The notes: a model not told the origin generated them from the sequence alone. 16,714 bases of DNA from RGIG3102 sp964507095 (GCA_964507095.1 CAZDOS010000040.1:1-16714), one strand, 5' to 3'; shown: positions 6,396 to 13,803, numbered from the stretch's first letter. Made by a program: numbers and translations.

Positions 6396-6857
6396 ATGGA
6401 AACAGCTATCTTTTATTATTCGAACCATCACGGTAACACCAAGAAAGTACTGGACGCCATAAGGGAAAGGTATCCGGTCCAACTGTATAATGTCGAAGGC
6501 AAGGAAAGCATGGATCTATCCAGGTTTTCCAGGATCGGTTTTGCTTCGGGCGTTTACTACGGAGGAGCATCAAAGGAACTTATCAAGTTCATGGAGAACA
6601 ACCTTCCGGAAGGAAAGGACGTCTTCTTCATTCTTACGGGAGGCAGCCCCAAGGACAGCAACTTCTCCTCCATGAGAGGTGTAGCCAGGAAGAAGGGCTG
6701 CAGAGAGATAGGCAACTATATGTGCAAGGGCTACGACACATTCGGACCTTTTGCTCTGGTGGGCGGAATAGCCAAGGAGCATCCTACTCAGGAAGATCTT
6801 GACAACGCGGTAAGGTTCTACGGCGGTCTGATCGGCCACAATCCCGACCTGAGGTGA
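6396..6857 (+). CDS. Flavodoxin family protein
   Basis: A short-chain flavodoxin-like protein of 153 residues that would bind FMN and carry electrons, replacing ferredoxin or serving a partner reductase. The first strand, AIFYYS, leads into the phosphate loop SNHHGNT (9-15), a variant of the usual (T/S)xTGNT. The second loop region, FASGVYYGG (49-57), and the third, TGGSPKDSN (81-89), are where flavodoxins contact the isoalloxazine ring. No membrane segment is present. The start ATG has AGGAA at 6384-6388. The last codons overlap the sequence serving as ribosome binding site for the next gene, which suggests coupled translation. The upstream FrnE-like gene points to a redox role. The partner is unknown. 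Confidence 0.85.
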   Translation: METAIFYYSNHHGNTKKVLDAIRERYPVQLYNVEGKESMDLSRFSRIGFASGVYYGGASKELIKFMENNLPEGKDVFFILTGGSPKDSNFSSMRGVARKKGCREIGNYMCKGYDTFGPFALVGGIAKEHPTQEDLDNAVRFYGGLIGHNPDLR

Positions 6858-6865
6858 TATCTGGC

Positions 6866-7519
6866 ATGGGAGACCGGAAAAAGAAAGAAGAGGCCAGGCA
6901 GCTTACTCCACGGGAAGCGGCAAGAAAGGAAAAGTTCGACCGGCTCTGCCGGAAGATGGAACGGGAAGGCTGGCAGAGGAAGGATCTGACAGTGGGTCTT
7001 GTCTTTGCCAACGTCATGGCGATCGTGCTTTCGATTCCATTCTTTGCGGTATTCATCGGCGCTTTTTTGAAGCTGAATATGGACAGAGGGATCGATCTGG
7101 GGAAAGGTCCGGGCGTATTCGGCCTCATAGGCATAGCCTACCTGGTGTCGATAGTCGTGCATGAACTGATTCACGGCATCACATGGTCGCTGTTTGCACC
7201 GAAGAGATGGAAGAGCATTTCGTTCGGCTTCATAGTTCAGTATCTGACCCCGTACTGCACATGCGACGATCCTCTCAGGAAGGGACCGTATATATGCGGA
7301 GCTCTGGCTCCTTTGGTCGTGCTCGGCATAATACCTTCAGTGATAAGCCTTTTCAACGGAAGCATGCCGCTTCTTGCGTACGGGCTGCTGATGATAATGT
7401 CAGCAGGCGGGGACATGACCATAGTGCTTAATATATTGAAGAACGCTTCCAAGTCGAAGGAAGTGCTGTACATAGACCATCCTTATCAGGCTGGCGGAGT
7501 AATGTTTGAGAGAGATTGA
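6866..7519 (+). CDS. DUF3267-like membrane zincin (HExxH)
   Basis: A predicted membrane protein of 217 residues. A charged Lys/Arg/Glu-rich cytoplasmic start (1-40) is followed by hydrophobic segments at about 43-70, 84-110, 143-164 and 167-190. The second segment carries HELIH (99-103), the zinc-protease motif seen in the DUF3267 family. A later SAGGD (179-183) offers a possible third ligand. Such proteins resemble intramembrane or membrane-bound metalloproteases, but substrates are unknown. I chose ATG 6866 over the upstream in-frame GTG 6854 because GAGGTGAT (6851-6858) stands seven bases before it, whereas GTG 6854 lies inside that Shine-Dalgarno sequence. The family call rests on the motif and topology. 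Confidence 0.78.
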   Translation: MGDRKKKEEARQLTPREAARKEKFDRLCRKMEREGWQRKDLTVGLVFANVMAIVLSIPFFAVFIGAFLKLNMDRGIDLGKGPGVFGLIGIAYLVSIVVHELIHGITWSLFAPKRWKSISFGFIVQYLTPYCTCDDPLRKGPYICGALAPLVVLGIIPSVISLFNGSMPLLAYGLLMIMSAGGDMTIVLNILKNASKSKEVLYIDHPYQAGGVMFERD

Positions 7520-7520
7520 G

Positions 7521-7862
7521 ATGACATATCGGGAAATGACGGAAAGCATCAGGGATTATGACTTTTCCGACGGATTCGTCCTTGCGGAGAAGATACTCAC
7601 ATCGCCTCTGTGCGACCTTAGCATGGCGCTGAAGATATTCTATCTTGCAAACGGATACGAATTCCTTCAGGATCCGACGGGACATGCCGGCGGAGATGCC
7701 AGATGGCTGTTCTTCATGAGCACGCTCAAGAAGGACATAGAATCGGGTGCATTCAAGAATGAAGGAAGACCTTTCAAGATCCCGCTGACTAGGAATCAGA
7801 AGGCGGGACTCAGAAAGATGAGGATCAGGGATATATTCCTGACGGACATCGGACAGAAATAA
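7521..7862 (+). CDS. Small DUF4274-like protein
   Basis: A soluble protein of 113 residues starting at ATG 7521, one base after the upstream stop. A TTG at 7506 in the same frame would overlap the previous gene and has no better ribosome binding site. The pattern YDFSDGF (13-19), then SPLCDLSMALKIFYLANGYEFL (split about 28-49), resembles DUF4274 proteins. In that family an aspartate-glycine pair, a CDLxxAL motif and an aromatic helix recur. The remainder has a basic tail. No catalytic residues are known for the family, and DUF4274 proteins are often near secreted toxins or immunity genes in other genomes. Nothing here indicates such a context, so no function is proposed. Confidence 0.7.
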   Translation: MTYREMTESIRDYDFSDGFVLAEKILTSPLCDLSMALKIFYLANGYEFLQDPTGHAGGDARWLFFMSTLKKDIESGAFKNEGRPFKIPLTRNQKAGLRKMRIRDIFLTDIGQK

Positions 7863-7890
7863 CGCAGTATACCAAGGAGCCGCAGACAAA

Positions 7891-8805
7891 ATGCAGTGGA
7901 CAGACATCAAGATAATAGCAGACAGGAAATACGAGGACGTATTTGATTACGTATCCGCAGAGATCTGCCCGATGGGCATCCAGATAGAGGATTACAGCAA
8001 TCTGGAGGAGGATGTGGAAAACATCGCCCATGTGGATCTCATAGAGGACTACCTCCTCAAGAAGGACAAGAATACGATTATCGTCCATCATTACATATCC
8101 CCTGAGCTGGATGCGCAGGATCTGAGGCTGAAGCTGGAGAACAGGCTCAGCGAGGAGGGCGTGGAGTTCAGGTGCGAGACCGAGTATGTCGAACAGGAGG
8201 ACTGGGAGACAGGCTGGAAAAAGTACTACCATGCCATGGACATAGGAGACCGCCTGGCCATCTGCCCGTCATGGGAAGAGTATGAGACGGACAGGAAGGT
8301 CATCAGGCTCGACCCGGGCATGGCCTTCGGCACCGGCACGCATGAAACTACCTACCTTTGCCTTGAAGTCCTGGACAGGACCATCAAGGGAGGGGAAAGG
8401 GTACTGGACGTCGGGACCGGCAGCGGAATACTGGCCATAGCCGCTATACTGCTTGGAGCCGATTCGGCTGAGGGTGTCGACATCGACGCTACCGCGGTCA
8501 AGGTGGCGGCTGAAAACGCTGCTTTGAACCATGTCGAGGACAGGTTCACAGTCAAGATCGGCGATCTTGCCGACAAGGCAACAGGAAAGTACGACGTCAT
8601 CGTTGCAAACATCGTAGCCAATGCGGTCATGATGCTTTCAAAGACCATCCCGCAGTTCCTCAGGAAGGGCGGCACCTACATCACCTCCGGCATTATCGAC
8701 ACCAGGAAAGATGAGGTCGTAAAGTGCCTCGAGGACATCGGTTTCATAATAACCAAGGTCCACGAGAAGAACGGCTGGGTCTGCATAGAGGCGACGGTCG
8801 ACTGA
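7891..8805 (+). CDS. prmA: Ribosomal protein L11 methyltransferase PrmA
   Basis: PrmA trimethylates lysines and the N-terminus of ribosomal protein L11 using S-adenosylmethionine. The 304 residues fit the family. An N-terminal substrate-recognition domain (1-about 100) precedes the characteristic linker DPGMAFGTGTHETT (141-154). The class I methyltransferase domain follows, with motif I VLDVGTGSGI (171-180), acidic VDIDA (196-200) and VANIVA (238-243). The ATG is preceded by AAGGAG (7874-7879) with an 11-base spacer. The stop overlaps the start of the next gene (TGATG). In many Firmicutes prmA follows dnaJ directly; here it is over 3 kb downstream. Confidence 0.96.
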   Translation: MQWTDIKIIADRKYEDVFDYVSAEICPMGIQIEDYSNLEEDVENIAHVDLIEDYLLKKDKNTIIVHHYISPELDAQDLRLKLENRLSEEGVEFRCETEYVEQEDWETGWKKYYHAMDIGDRLAICPSWEEYETDRKVIRLDPGMAFGTGTHETTYLCLEVLDRTIKGGERVLDVGTGSGILAIAAILLGADSAEGVDIDATAVKVAAENAALNHVEDRFTVKIGDLADKATGKYDVIVANIVANAVMMLSKTIPQFLRKGGTYITSGIIDTRKDEVVKCLEDIGFIITKVHEKNGWVCIEATVD

Positions 8806-9530
8806 TGGCTCACAGGTATTACATAGACTCCATCGCCGGGGAACAGATAGTCATCCGAGGGCAGGACGCTGTCCACATATTCAGAGTGATGAGACACAGG
8901 GAGGGTGACGTGATAATCCTCTCCGACAGGCAGGGAAATGACTATACCGCCGAGATAATAAAGGCGGGAGAGGAAGAGGTTCTCTGCAGGATGCTTGAAA
9001 AGAGGGAAAATCCGGCAGACCCGGTGAAGAAGCTGACGGTATTTATGGCACTCCCGAAGGGGGACAAGCTGGAGATGATCGTCCAGAAGTGCTGTGAACT
9101 TGGCGCGTTCAGGATAGTTCCTTTCGTCAGCCGGTACTGTGTTGCCCAGAAGAGCAAGAAAGACCGGAACAAGGTCGCAAGATACAACAGGATAAGCGAG
9201 GAAGCCTGCAAGCAGTGCGGAAGATCGATCCCGATGGAAATCACGCAGACAAGGACCTTCAGGGAGATGCTGAGTCTCTTGGAAGGGTACGACAGGAAGA
9301 TCCTGTTCTATGAGCACGGAAAGAAACGGCTCACTGACCTTGATCTTTCACACAGCGAAAACGTAGCGATAATAATAGGAAGCGAAGGCGGCTTCAGCGA
9401 TGAAGAAGCAGCACGGATGGAGCGGGCAGGCTGCGACAATGTGGTGCTGGGACAAAGGATACTCAGGTGTGAGACCGCAGCGATAGCCGCAACGGCCATG
9501 ACCATGCTCCTGATGGGAGAAATGGAATAG
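8805..9530 (+). CDS. rsmE: 16S rRNA (uracil-1498-N3)-methyltransferase RsmE
   Basis: RsmE methylates U1498 in helix 44 of 16S rRNA. The start ATG 8805 overlaps the prmA stop; the frame is open further upstream, but that part lies inside prmA. The 241 residues show the N-terminal PUA-like region with HIFRVMRHREGD (24-35). The SPOUT fold follows with LPKGDKLEMIVQKCCELG (83-100), EEACKQCGR (132-140), the knot loop IGSEGGFSDEE (191-201) and LGQRILRCETA (215-225). SPOUT methyltransferases form a trefoil knot at these last two motifs. The pairing with prmA is a conserved ribosome-modification pair. A 40-base gap without a clear terminator separates it from the next gene. Confidence 0.95.
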   Translation: MAHRYYIDSIAGEQIVIRGQDAVHIFRVMRHREGDVIILSDRQGNDYTAEIIKAGEEEVLCRMLEKRENPADPVKKLTVFMALPKGDKLEMIVQKCCELGAFRIVPFVSRYCVAQKSKKDRNKVARYNRISEEACKQCGRSIPMEITQTRTFREMLSLLEGYDRKILFYEHGKKRLTDLDLSHSENVAIIIGSEGGFSDEEAARMERAGCDNVVLGQRILRCETAAIAATAMTMLLMGEME

Positions 9531-9570
9531 CTTTTAGCGGGCAGAACTCGGACAGAATGGCGGATAAGTT

Positions 9571-9858
9571 ATGGAAAACAGCGAAAAACTCAAACAGCTC
9601 AGGAAAGAGATTGACGGCATCAACAGACGGATGCTGGAGCTTTTCACGAGAAGGATGGATGTGTCCAGAGAGATCTCGCATGTCAAGGAAGAAATGGGAC
9701 TGCCCACTTATGACCCTGAAAGGGAAAACAGGATCCTCGAGAGAGTGACCGGAGAAACGGATCCGGAATACATCGAATATACAAAGAGGCTTTTCAGGAC
9801 TCTAATGGATCTTTCCAAGGAATATCAGGAGGCATTGAAAAATGAAAAAATGGATTAG
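9571..9858 (+). CDS. Chorismate mutase, AroQ class
   Basis: Chorismate mutase converts chorismate to prephenate in phenylalanine and tyrosine synthesis. This is a stand-alone all-helical AroQ domain of 95 residues with no fused dehydratase or dehydrogenase. The catalytic set known from the E. coli P-protein is present at the same numbers: Arg11, Arg28, Lys39, Asp48, Arg51 and Glu52. Ser82 and Gln86 stand near the positions of Ser84 and Gln88. There is no signal peptide, so it is cytoplasmic. The ribosome binding site is weak (GGCGGATAAG before the ATG). The gene ends inside the start of the following membrane gene (17-base overlap), so the two are translationally coupled. No other aromatic amino-acid gene is in the window. 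Confidence 0.93.
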   Translation: MENSEKLKQLRKEIDGINRRMLELFTRRMDVSREISHVKEEMGLPTYDPERENRILERVTGETDPEYIEYTKRLFRTLMDLSKEYQEALKNEKMD

Positions 9859-10501
9859 CTTGCTGATCAACATATTCATTGCATATATGGCTCCAAGGAC
9901 ATGGCTCAGAATGGTGTTCGTGTTCGAGGACTCCAGGCTGACCAGCACAGGATTGGGAAGTCTCAAGTATTTCACCATACTGTCCAATCTCCTGATGGGA
10001 TTAGCCAGTCTCATATACGTGATAGGCATCCTTACCAGGAGGGGAGCGAGAAGAAAGACAGGATGGGCTGAAGTGCTTAAATGCGTTGCAACGGCCTCTG
10101 TCACGCTCACATTGGTCACCGTTCTGGTGTTCCTTGGACCTCTGTACGGATACAGGGCGATGTTCTCGGGCGTGAATTTCTGGCTGCATGCCGTCATACC
10201 TCTGCTTGCGATCATTGACCTCATGTTTCTTGACACGGAGGTCAGATATGAACTGGGAGCCACGTTCGCAAGCATAGTGCCCATGATACTGTACGGTATT
10301 TTCTATCTGGGCAACATCCTCATAAACGGAAGAGGAGAGTGGCCGAACACGAATGACTGGTACGGATTCGGCCAGTGGGGCATACCGGTAATGCTTGTAA
10401 TATTTGTCATCATTTCAGTACTGACCTGGCTCATGAGCCTCGGACTGGTCATCGTTCATAACGGCATGACCAGGGACGTGGACAGGATCCACAGATACTG
10501 A
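9842..10501 (+). CDS. Pr6Pr-like multi-pass membrane protein
   Basis: A 219-residue membrane protein with about six predicted transmembrane segments (about 3-17, 43-65, 82-102, 111-130, 140-161, 180-206). The second carries KYFTILSNLLMG (42-53), and the fourth NFWLHAVIPLLAIIDLMF (112-129). The YFTxxSN and WxHxxxPxxxxxD patterns are those of the Pr6Pr (putative six-pass) family, distantly related to FAR-17a/AIG1 proteins, whose bacterial members have no assigned role. The AGGAGG ribosome binding site (9827-9832) lies inside the chorismate mutase gene. The protein has an inside-positive loop, TRRGARRKTG (65-74). No enzymatic residue is evident to me. Confidence 0.75.
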   Translation: MKKWISLLINIFIAYMAPRTWLRMVFVFEDSRLTSTGLGSLKYFTILSNLLMGLASLIYVIGILTRRGARRKTGWAEVLKCVATASVTLTLVTVLVFLGPLYGYRAMFSGVNFWLHAVIPLLAIIDLMFLDTEVRYELGATFASIVPMILYGIFYLGNILINGRGEWPNTNDWYGFGQWGIPVMLVIFVIISVLTWLMSLGLVIVHNGMTRDVDRIHRY

Positions 10502-10531
10502 TCGGTATATATAAGAGAGAGGAAGAAAATA

Positions 10532-11488
10532 ATGGCAAGATACGTATCTCCCGAAACAAGAAGGAGAAAAAAGAGGGAACAGCAGATCAGAAAGATGGCG
10601 ATGTACGCCAGCATGGTCGCATTCGTCCTTCTGATTTCGCTTGTCATAGTGAAAGTGATAAACGGATTTTCAAAGAAGGAAAAGCCCGAGGAGGTCCTGA
10701 TAAATCCAGTAACTGAGAACAACACGCCCGAAGAGACTCCGACATCGACCGACAACGGGATCTTCTTTGGCCCGGAGGCACGGATGCTCGATGCTTCCGT
10801 TGTCAAGCCGGACATCAGCGTGGTGGAGACTGCCGAGAACGGAAGGGTTTCCATGAGCTATTTCTCGGATGCCATATTCATGGGAGACAGCCTTGCGGAC
10901 GGCTTTAACGAATACTCCGGAACCCTTGGACTCTATGAGATCGGTACAAGATTCCTTACGGCCAGAAGCCTTTCGCCGAGATCCTTCACTCAGCCGGGCG
11001 TCACCATCAACTTCGGAACGGGCCCGATGGATCCATGGGCGGTGATCAGTCAGGAAAACCCGGGCAAGGTATATATCACCATCGGAACGAACGCGCTCAA
11101 CGCGGGACAGGATCCTCAGGAGATAATAGACAGCTATTACGACATGATAGACCTGATCAGAAAGAACGCTCCGGACGCGGTCATCTATGTCACGACGATC
11201 ACACCTACAACAAAGTCGATACAGTCAAAGATGCCCAACATCTCCAATGAGAGGATCAACGCGACGAATGAACTGATCGTGAAGATGTGCAATGAGAAGG
11301 GTCTTGCCCTGCTCAATATCCATGATCTGTTCGTCGACAGTGAAGGATGCCTTTCCGAATCGATCGCATACTCCGACGGAATACATCTCAAGCCGTCAGG
11401 ATACAAGACGTGGCTTGACTACATGATAAGCCATACGGTCTACAGGCCTGACAGCCCCTACATCCCGGGATCTCCATATATGCTGTAA
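10532..11488 (+). CDS. Membrane-anchored SGNH/GDSL hydrolase
   Basis: An esterase-like protein of 318 residues. The basic start (RRRKKREQQIRK, 10-21) and a single hydrophobic segment (about 22-43) make a signal anchor with the enzyme outside the cell. A low-complexity Glu/Pro/Thr stalk (50-75) follows. The SGNH catalytic domain shows block I FMGDSLADG (Ser120), block III IGTNAL (Asn187) and block V DGIHLKPSG (Asp282, His285). The third fold residue (block II Gly) is not obvious. Such enzymes deacylate cell-wall or surface polysaccharides or lipids; the substrate cannot be told from sequence. The start has AGAGGAAG just upstream. It is last in the operon, followed by two terminators. Confidence 0.87.
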   Translation: MARYVSPETRRRKKREQQIRKMAMYASMVAFVLLISLVIVKVINGFSKKEKPEEVLINPVTENNTPEETPTSTDNGIFFGPEARMLDASVVKPDISVVETAENGRVSMSYFSDAIFMGDSLADGFNEYSGTLGLYEIGTRFLTARSLSPRSFTQPGVTINFGTGPMDPWAVISQENPGKVYITIGTNALNAGQDPQEIIDSYYDMIDLIRKNAPDAVIYVTTITPTTKSIQSKMPNISNERINATNELIVKMCNEKGLALLNIHDLFVDSEGCLSESIAYSDGIHLKPSGYKTWLDYMISHTVYRPDSPYIPGSPYML

Positions 11489-11493
11489 AAGGC

Positions 11494-11535
11494 AACCGGA
11501 ACAGGAAAGCGAAAAGCTGACCCGTTCCGGTTTTT
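11494..11535 (+). terminator. First of two operon terminators
   Basis: AACCGGAAC (11494-11502) pairs perfectly with GTTCCGGTT (11524-11532), and the T-run extends to 11535. The loop of 21 bases is long, so efficiency may be moderate. It begins six bases after the SGNH stop. Confidence 0.75.
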
Positions 11536-11548
11536 CATTCATAATGAT

Positions 11549-11579
11549 CAAGGGTGGGTCATCCCCACCCTTGTTTTTT
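11549..11579 (+). terminator. Second operon terminator, strong
   Basis: CAAGGGTGGG (11549-11558) pairs with CCCACCCTTG (11564-11573) over a five-base loop, followed by six T (11574-11579). On the opposite strand no T-run follows the hairpin, so it is mainly a rightward terminator, though the stem may slow leftward transcripts leaving the dipeptidase gene. Confidence 0.93.
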
Positions 11580-11607
11580 CGTGATAGTGTGTCTGTGTCT
11601 GCCGATA

Positions 11608-13026
11608 TCACAGAGTTTCGTCTGCCGCTAGGATCATGGTGGCCAGCAGCTTGATGCCTCTGATGTAGTTATCGAGGTTCATGCACTCGTCAGGACCGTG
11701 AGCGCTGCCGTGGCCCGGAGCCAGGAAATCAGGCTTCGGAACAGGCTCTTTGGACCAGCTGATGCCTGTGGCGAAGGCGTTCTTCAGCCGTCCGGCATAT
11801 GTGCCGCCCTTTCCTATGGTAACATTTGCGTCTGCCTCTCCGGTGAAGTCCCTGTAAGCCTTCATGACGCTCTTTATGACTGGACCGTCCACATCGAGGG
11901 CGTAGCCATAGCTCTTGTTGTCCGCAAACAGGTCATAACCCCATTCATCTGCCTTCTTCCTGATGACCTCTTCCAGTCTGTCAGGGTTGTCCGTCACGCA
12001 GCAGCGGCAGTCGTTCAGCAGGCTGATGCAGCCGTCATTGAACTTCAGCACTGTACCGCTTGAAACGGTCGTTCCTGAGATATCATCCGAATTGTCAATG
12101 CCGAGGAACGAGCCGTAGTAGTCATTGTTGATGTTGTCAACAAATTCCAGTATCTTCCTGTCTTCAGCCTTCAGGGCAGTCAGCTTGAGCAGTCCGTTGG
12201 TCAGTACGTGGATCGCATTGAGTCCGCTTTCAGGCCAGGCAGCATGTGTGCCCTTTCCGTGGGCAGTGATCTCGTATCCCTTATCTGTCTCGACGACATC
12301 AAAATCTTCAGGCAGCTGTGTAAGATCGAAGCCGGCATCCTTGCTGAGAGTAGCAAAAGCCTTGTTCGGAATGATGTTGAAGGCGCTTCCGGCGTGAATG
12401 TCCACGAAATCAGACGAGAGAGGCTTTCTTGAGGTCAGAAGGAATCTGATCCTTGCAAATTCACCGGCAGCTCCCGGGAAACCTGCGTCCGGAACAAAGG
12501 TGAAATCAGGCGCCTCATAATGTGCGCTGAAATACTTGGCGTCTTTCATTCCGGTCTCTTCGCTGCAGCCCAGAAGCAGTTCCATGTTGTTGTGCAGAGG
12601 CAGACCCAGATCCCTGAAGCACTTCATGATGTACAGTCCGCCGATGACGGCGCTCTTGTTGTCGCCCACGCCTCTTCCAAAGATGTGACCTTCCTTTATC
12701 ACAGGCTTGTATGGCTCTGTGACCGTCCATTCCGTTCCTGCAGGGACCACGTCCAGGTGGGCCAGGATACCCAGTCTCTTCTCTTTGCCCAGATCATATC
12801 TGATGCTTCCCATGTAGTACTCATGGTTCGTAGACTTGAAGCCTTCCCGCTCGCCCTTTGCCATCATGTGATCCAGTACGTTCTTACACCCGATACCGAA
12901 AGGCTTGACGTCTGTGTCCTCAACGGACACGCTTTCGATGCTGCTGACAGCAATCAGGTCTTCGATGATCTTGTCTCTGTTGTCGTCTATGTACCGATAG
13001 ACCTTTTCAAGAATCTTATTGTCCAT
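11608..13026 (-). CDS. M20 family dipeptidase (PepV/Sapep-like)
   Basis: A cytoplasmic dizinc dipeptidase of 472 residues, the size usual for PepV. Expected metal ligands are present: AHLDVVPAG (His90, Asp92 following), GRGVGDNKS (Asp122), CSEETGM (Glu156-Glu157, catalytic and metal), PDAGFP (Asp180) and a C-terminal GHGSAHGPDECMN (His443). The inserted lid domain lies between about 190 and 380. I chose the start at 13026 over the in-frame ATG at 13062. AAGGGGG precedes 13026 at proper distance, and the -10 promoter box lies between the two, so the upstream ATG would not be transcribed. It has its own promoter. PepV enzymes hydrolyse dipeptides taken up as food or released from proteins. There is no signal sequence. 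Confidence 0.92.
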   Translation of the reverse strand: MDNKILEKVYRYIDDNRDKIIEDLIAVSSIESVSVEDTDVKPFGIGCKNVLDHMMAKGEREGFKSTNHEYYMGSIRYDLGKEKRLGILAHLDVVPAGTEWTVTEPYKPVIKEGHIFGRGVGDNKSAVIGGLYIMKCFRDLGLPLHNNMELLLGCSEETGMKDAKYFSAHYEAPDFTFVPDAGFPGAAGEFARIRFLLTSRKPLSSDFVDIHAGSAFNIIPNKAFATLSKDAGFDLTQLPEDFDVVETDKGYEITAHGKGTHAAWPESGLNAIHVLTNGLLKLTALKAEDRKILEFVDNINNDYYGSFLGIDNSDDISGTTVSSGTVLKFNDGCISLLNDCRCCVTDNPDRLEEVIRKKADEWGYDLFADNKSYGYALDVDGPVIKSVMKAYRDFTGEADANVTIGKGGTYAGRLKNAFATGISWSKEPVPKPDFLAPGHGSAHGPDECMNLDNYIRGIKLLATMILAADETL

Positions 13027-13053
13027 AAAAAGCAACCCCCTTGTTTTTTCTTT

Positions 13054-13082
13054 ATTATACACCTTATAGGGTCACATGTAAC
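13054..13082 (-). promoter_or_regulatory. Promoter of the M20 dipeptidase gene
   Basis: Read leftward, GTTACA (13077-13082) and a perfect TATAAT (13054-13059) are 17 bases apart. The transcript would start near 13047, giving a leader of about 20 bases that carries AAGGGGG. Confidence 0.8.
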
Positions 13083-13098
13083 AAAAAAACAGTCCGGC

Positions 13099-13129
13099 AA
13101 AAGGAAAAGGGTGGGACCAAGCCCACCCT
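13099..13129 (-). terminator. Terminator of the rubrerythrin gene
   Basis: Read leftward, AGGGTGGG (13122-13129) pairs with CCCACCCT (13108-13115) over a six-base loop, followed by TTTCCTTTT. It begins 14 bases after the rubrerythrin stop codon. The stem sequence is the same as in the terminator at 11549-11579. Confidence 0.85.
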
Positions 13130-13143
13130 GATATCCGATTGGA

Positions 13144-13689
13144 TTATTCGCCGAAGTATCTCTTGAGAAGTCCTGCGAAAGCCTTGCCGTGTCTGGCCTC
13201 GTCGCGACCGATCTCGTGCACGCTGTCATGGATAGCGTCGAGATTCAGCTCCTTTGCTCTCTTTGCAAGATCTGCACGGCCCTGTGTTGCGCCGTACTCT
13301 GCCTCTGCTCTGAGCTCAAGGTTCTTCTTGGTGGAGTCTGTAAGGACTTCGCCGAGAAGCTCTGCAAACTTAGCTGCATGCTCTGCCTCTTCCCAGGCTG
13401 CCTTCTCAAAGAAAGCGCCGATCTCAGGATAGCCTTCTCTTGTTGCTACTCTACCCATTGCAAGGTACATGCCGACCTCGCTGCACTCGCCTTCGAACAT
13501 GCTGCGGAGACCCCGAAGGACATCTTCAGGTGCGCCCTGTGCTACTCCGAGAACATGCTCGGCAGCCCAGACCTTCTCATCGCTCTGCTTGATGAATTTT
13601 TCTGCTGGTGCCTTGCATACTGGGCACTTTTCCGGTGGCAGTTCGCCTTCATGGATGTATCCGCATACGCTGCATACCCACTTTGCCAT
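13144..13689 (-). CDS. Reverse-type rubrerythrin (N-terminal rubredoxin, C-terminal diiron)
   Basis: A non-haem iron peroxidase of 181 residues that reduces hydrogen peroxide in anaerobes. Unlike classical rubrerythrin, the rubredoxin-like FeS4 domain comes first: CSVCG (Cys6, Cys9) and CPVC (Cys22, Cys25). The four-helix diiron domain follows, with FEGECSEVGMY (65-75), EEAEH (100-104), AEAEYGATQG (128-137) and GRDEARHG (161-168) supplying glutamates and histidines. This domain order is that of reverse rubrerythrin described in Clostridium acetobutylicum. AGGAGG lies close before the ATG. It has its own strong promoter and terminator, so it is probably monocistronic and abundant. There is no signal peptide. 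Confidence 0.93.
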   Translation of the reverse strand: MAKWVCSVCGYIHEGELPPEKCPVCKAPAEKFIKQSDEKVWAAEHVLGVAQGAPEDVLRGLRSMFEGECSEVGMYLAMGRVATREGYPEIGAFFEKAAWEEAEHAAKFAELLGEVLTDSTKKNLELRAEAEYGATQGRADLAKRAKELNLDAIHDSVHEIGRDEARHGKAFAGLLKRYFGE

Positions 13690-13717
13690 TGTTTATTCCT
13701 CCTGTTATTGATATATA

Positions 13718-13740
13718 TAACGGCATAGGCACTGCCGTTA
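13718..13740 (-). promoter_or_regulatory. 5' leader hairpin of the rubrerythrin gene
   Basis: TAACGGCA and TGCCGTTA form a perfect eight-base stem with a seven-base loop. It starts a few bases after the predicted transcription start (about 13746) and ends before the AGGAGG ribosome binding site. It resembles the leader hairpin at 4622-4643 in placement, not in sequence. A role in mRNA stability is inferred. Confidence 0.6.
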
Positions 13741-13752
13741 AATTCTGTCTTG

Positions 13753-13781
13753 ATTATACTTTATGCCATTATTCAAGTCAA
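13753..13781 (-). promoter_or_regulatory. Strong promoter of the rubrerythrin gene
   Basis: Read leftward, TTGACT (13776-13781) and TATAAT (13753-13758) are exactly 17 bases apart, five of six plus six of six matches to consensus. Confidence 0.92.
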
Positions 13782-13803
13782 TGTAAATGGCACGCCTGCA
13801 CCA

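Noticed and set aside
7521..7862. Toxin-immunity or defence role for the DUF4274-like gene
   Set aside because: No toxin, secretion or defence gene is adjacent; the neighbours are housekeeping or redox genes.
8724..8804. Extension of RsmE upstream to an ATG at 8724
   Set aside because: It would lie inside prmA and adds no RsmE-like sequence; ATG 8805 begins the family sequence and overlaps the prmA stop.
12520..13131. Rightward open frame of 203 residues opposite the dipeptidase gene
   Set aside because: It is antisense to a complete M20 peptidase with all metal ligands; no motif or ribosome binding site supports it.
13782..13803. Terminator between the GNAT and rubrerythrin genes
   Set aside because: TGGTGC/GTGCCA can pair only with G-T wobbles and no T-run follows, so it was not listed.
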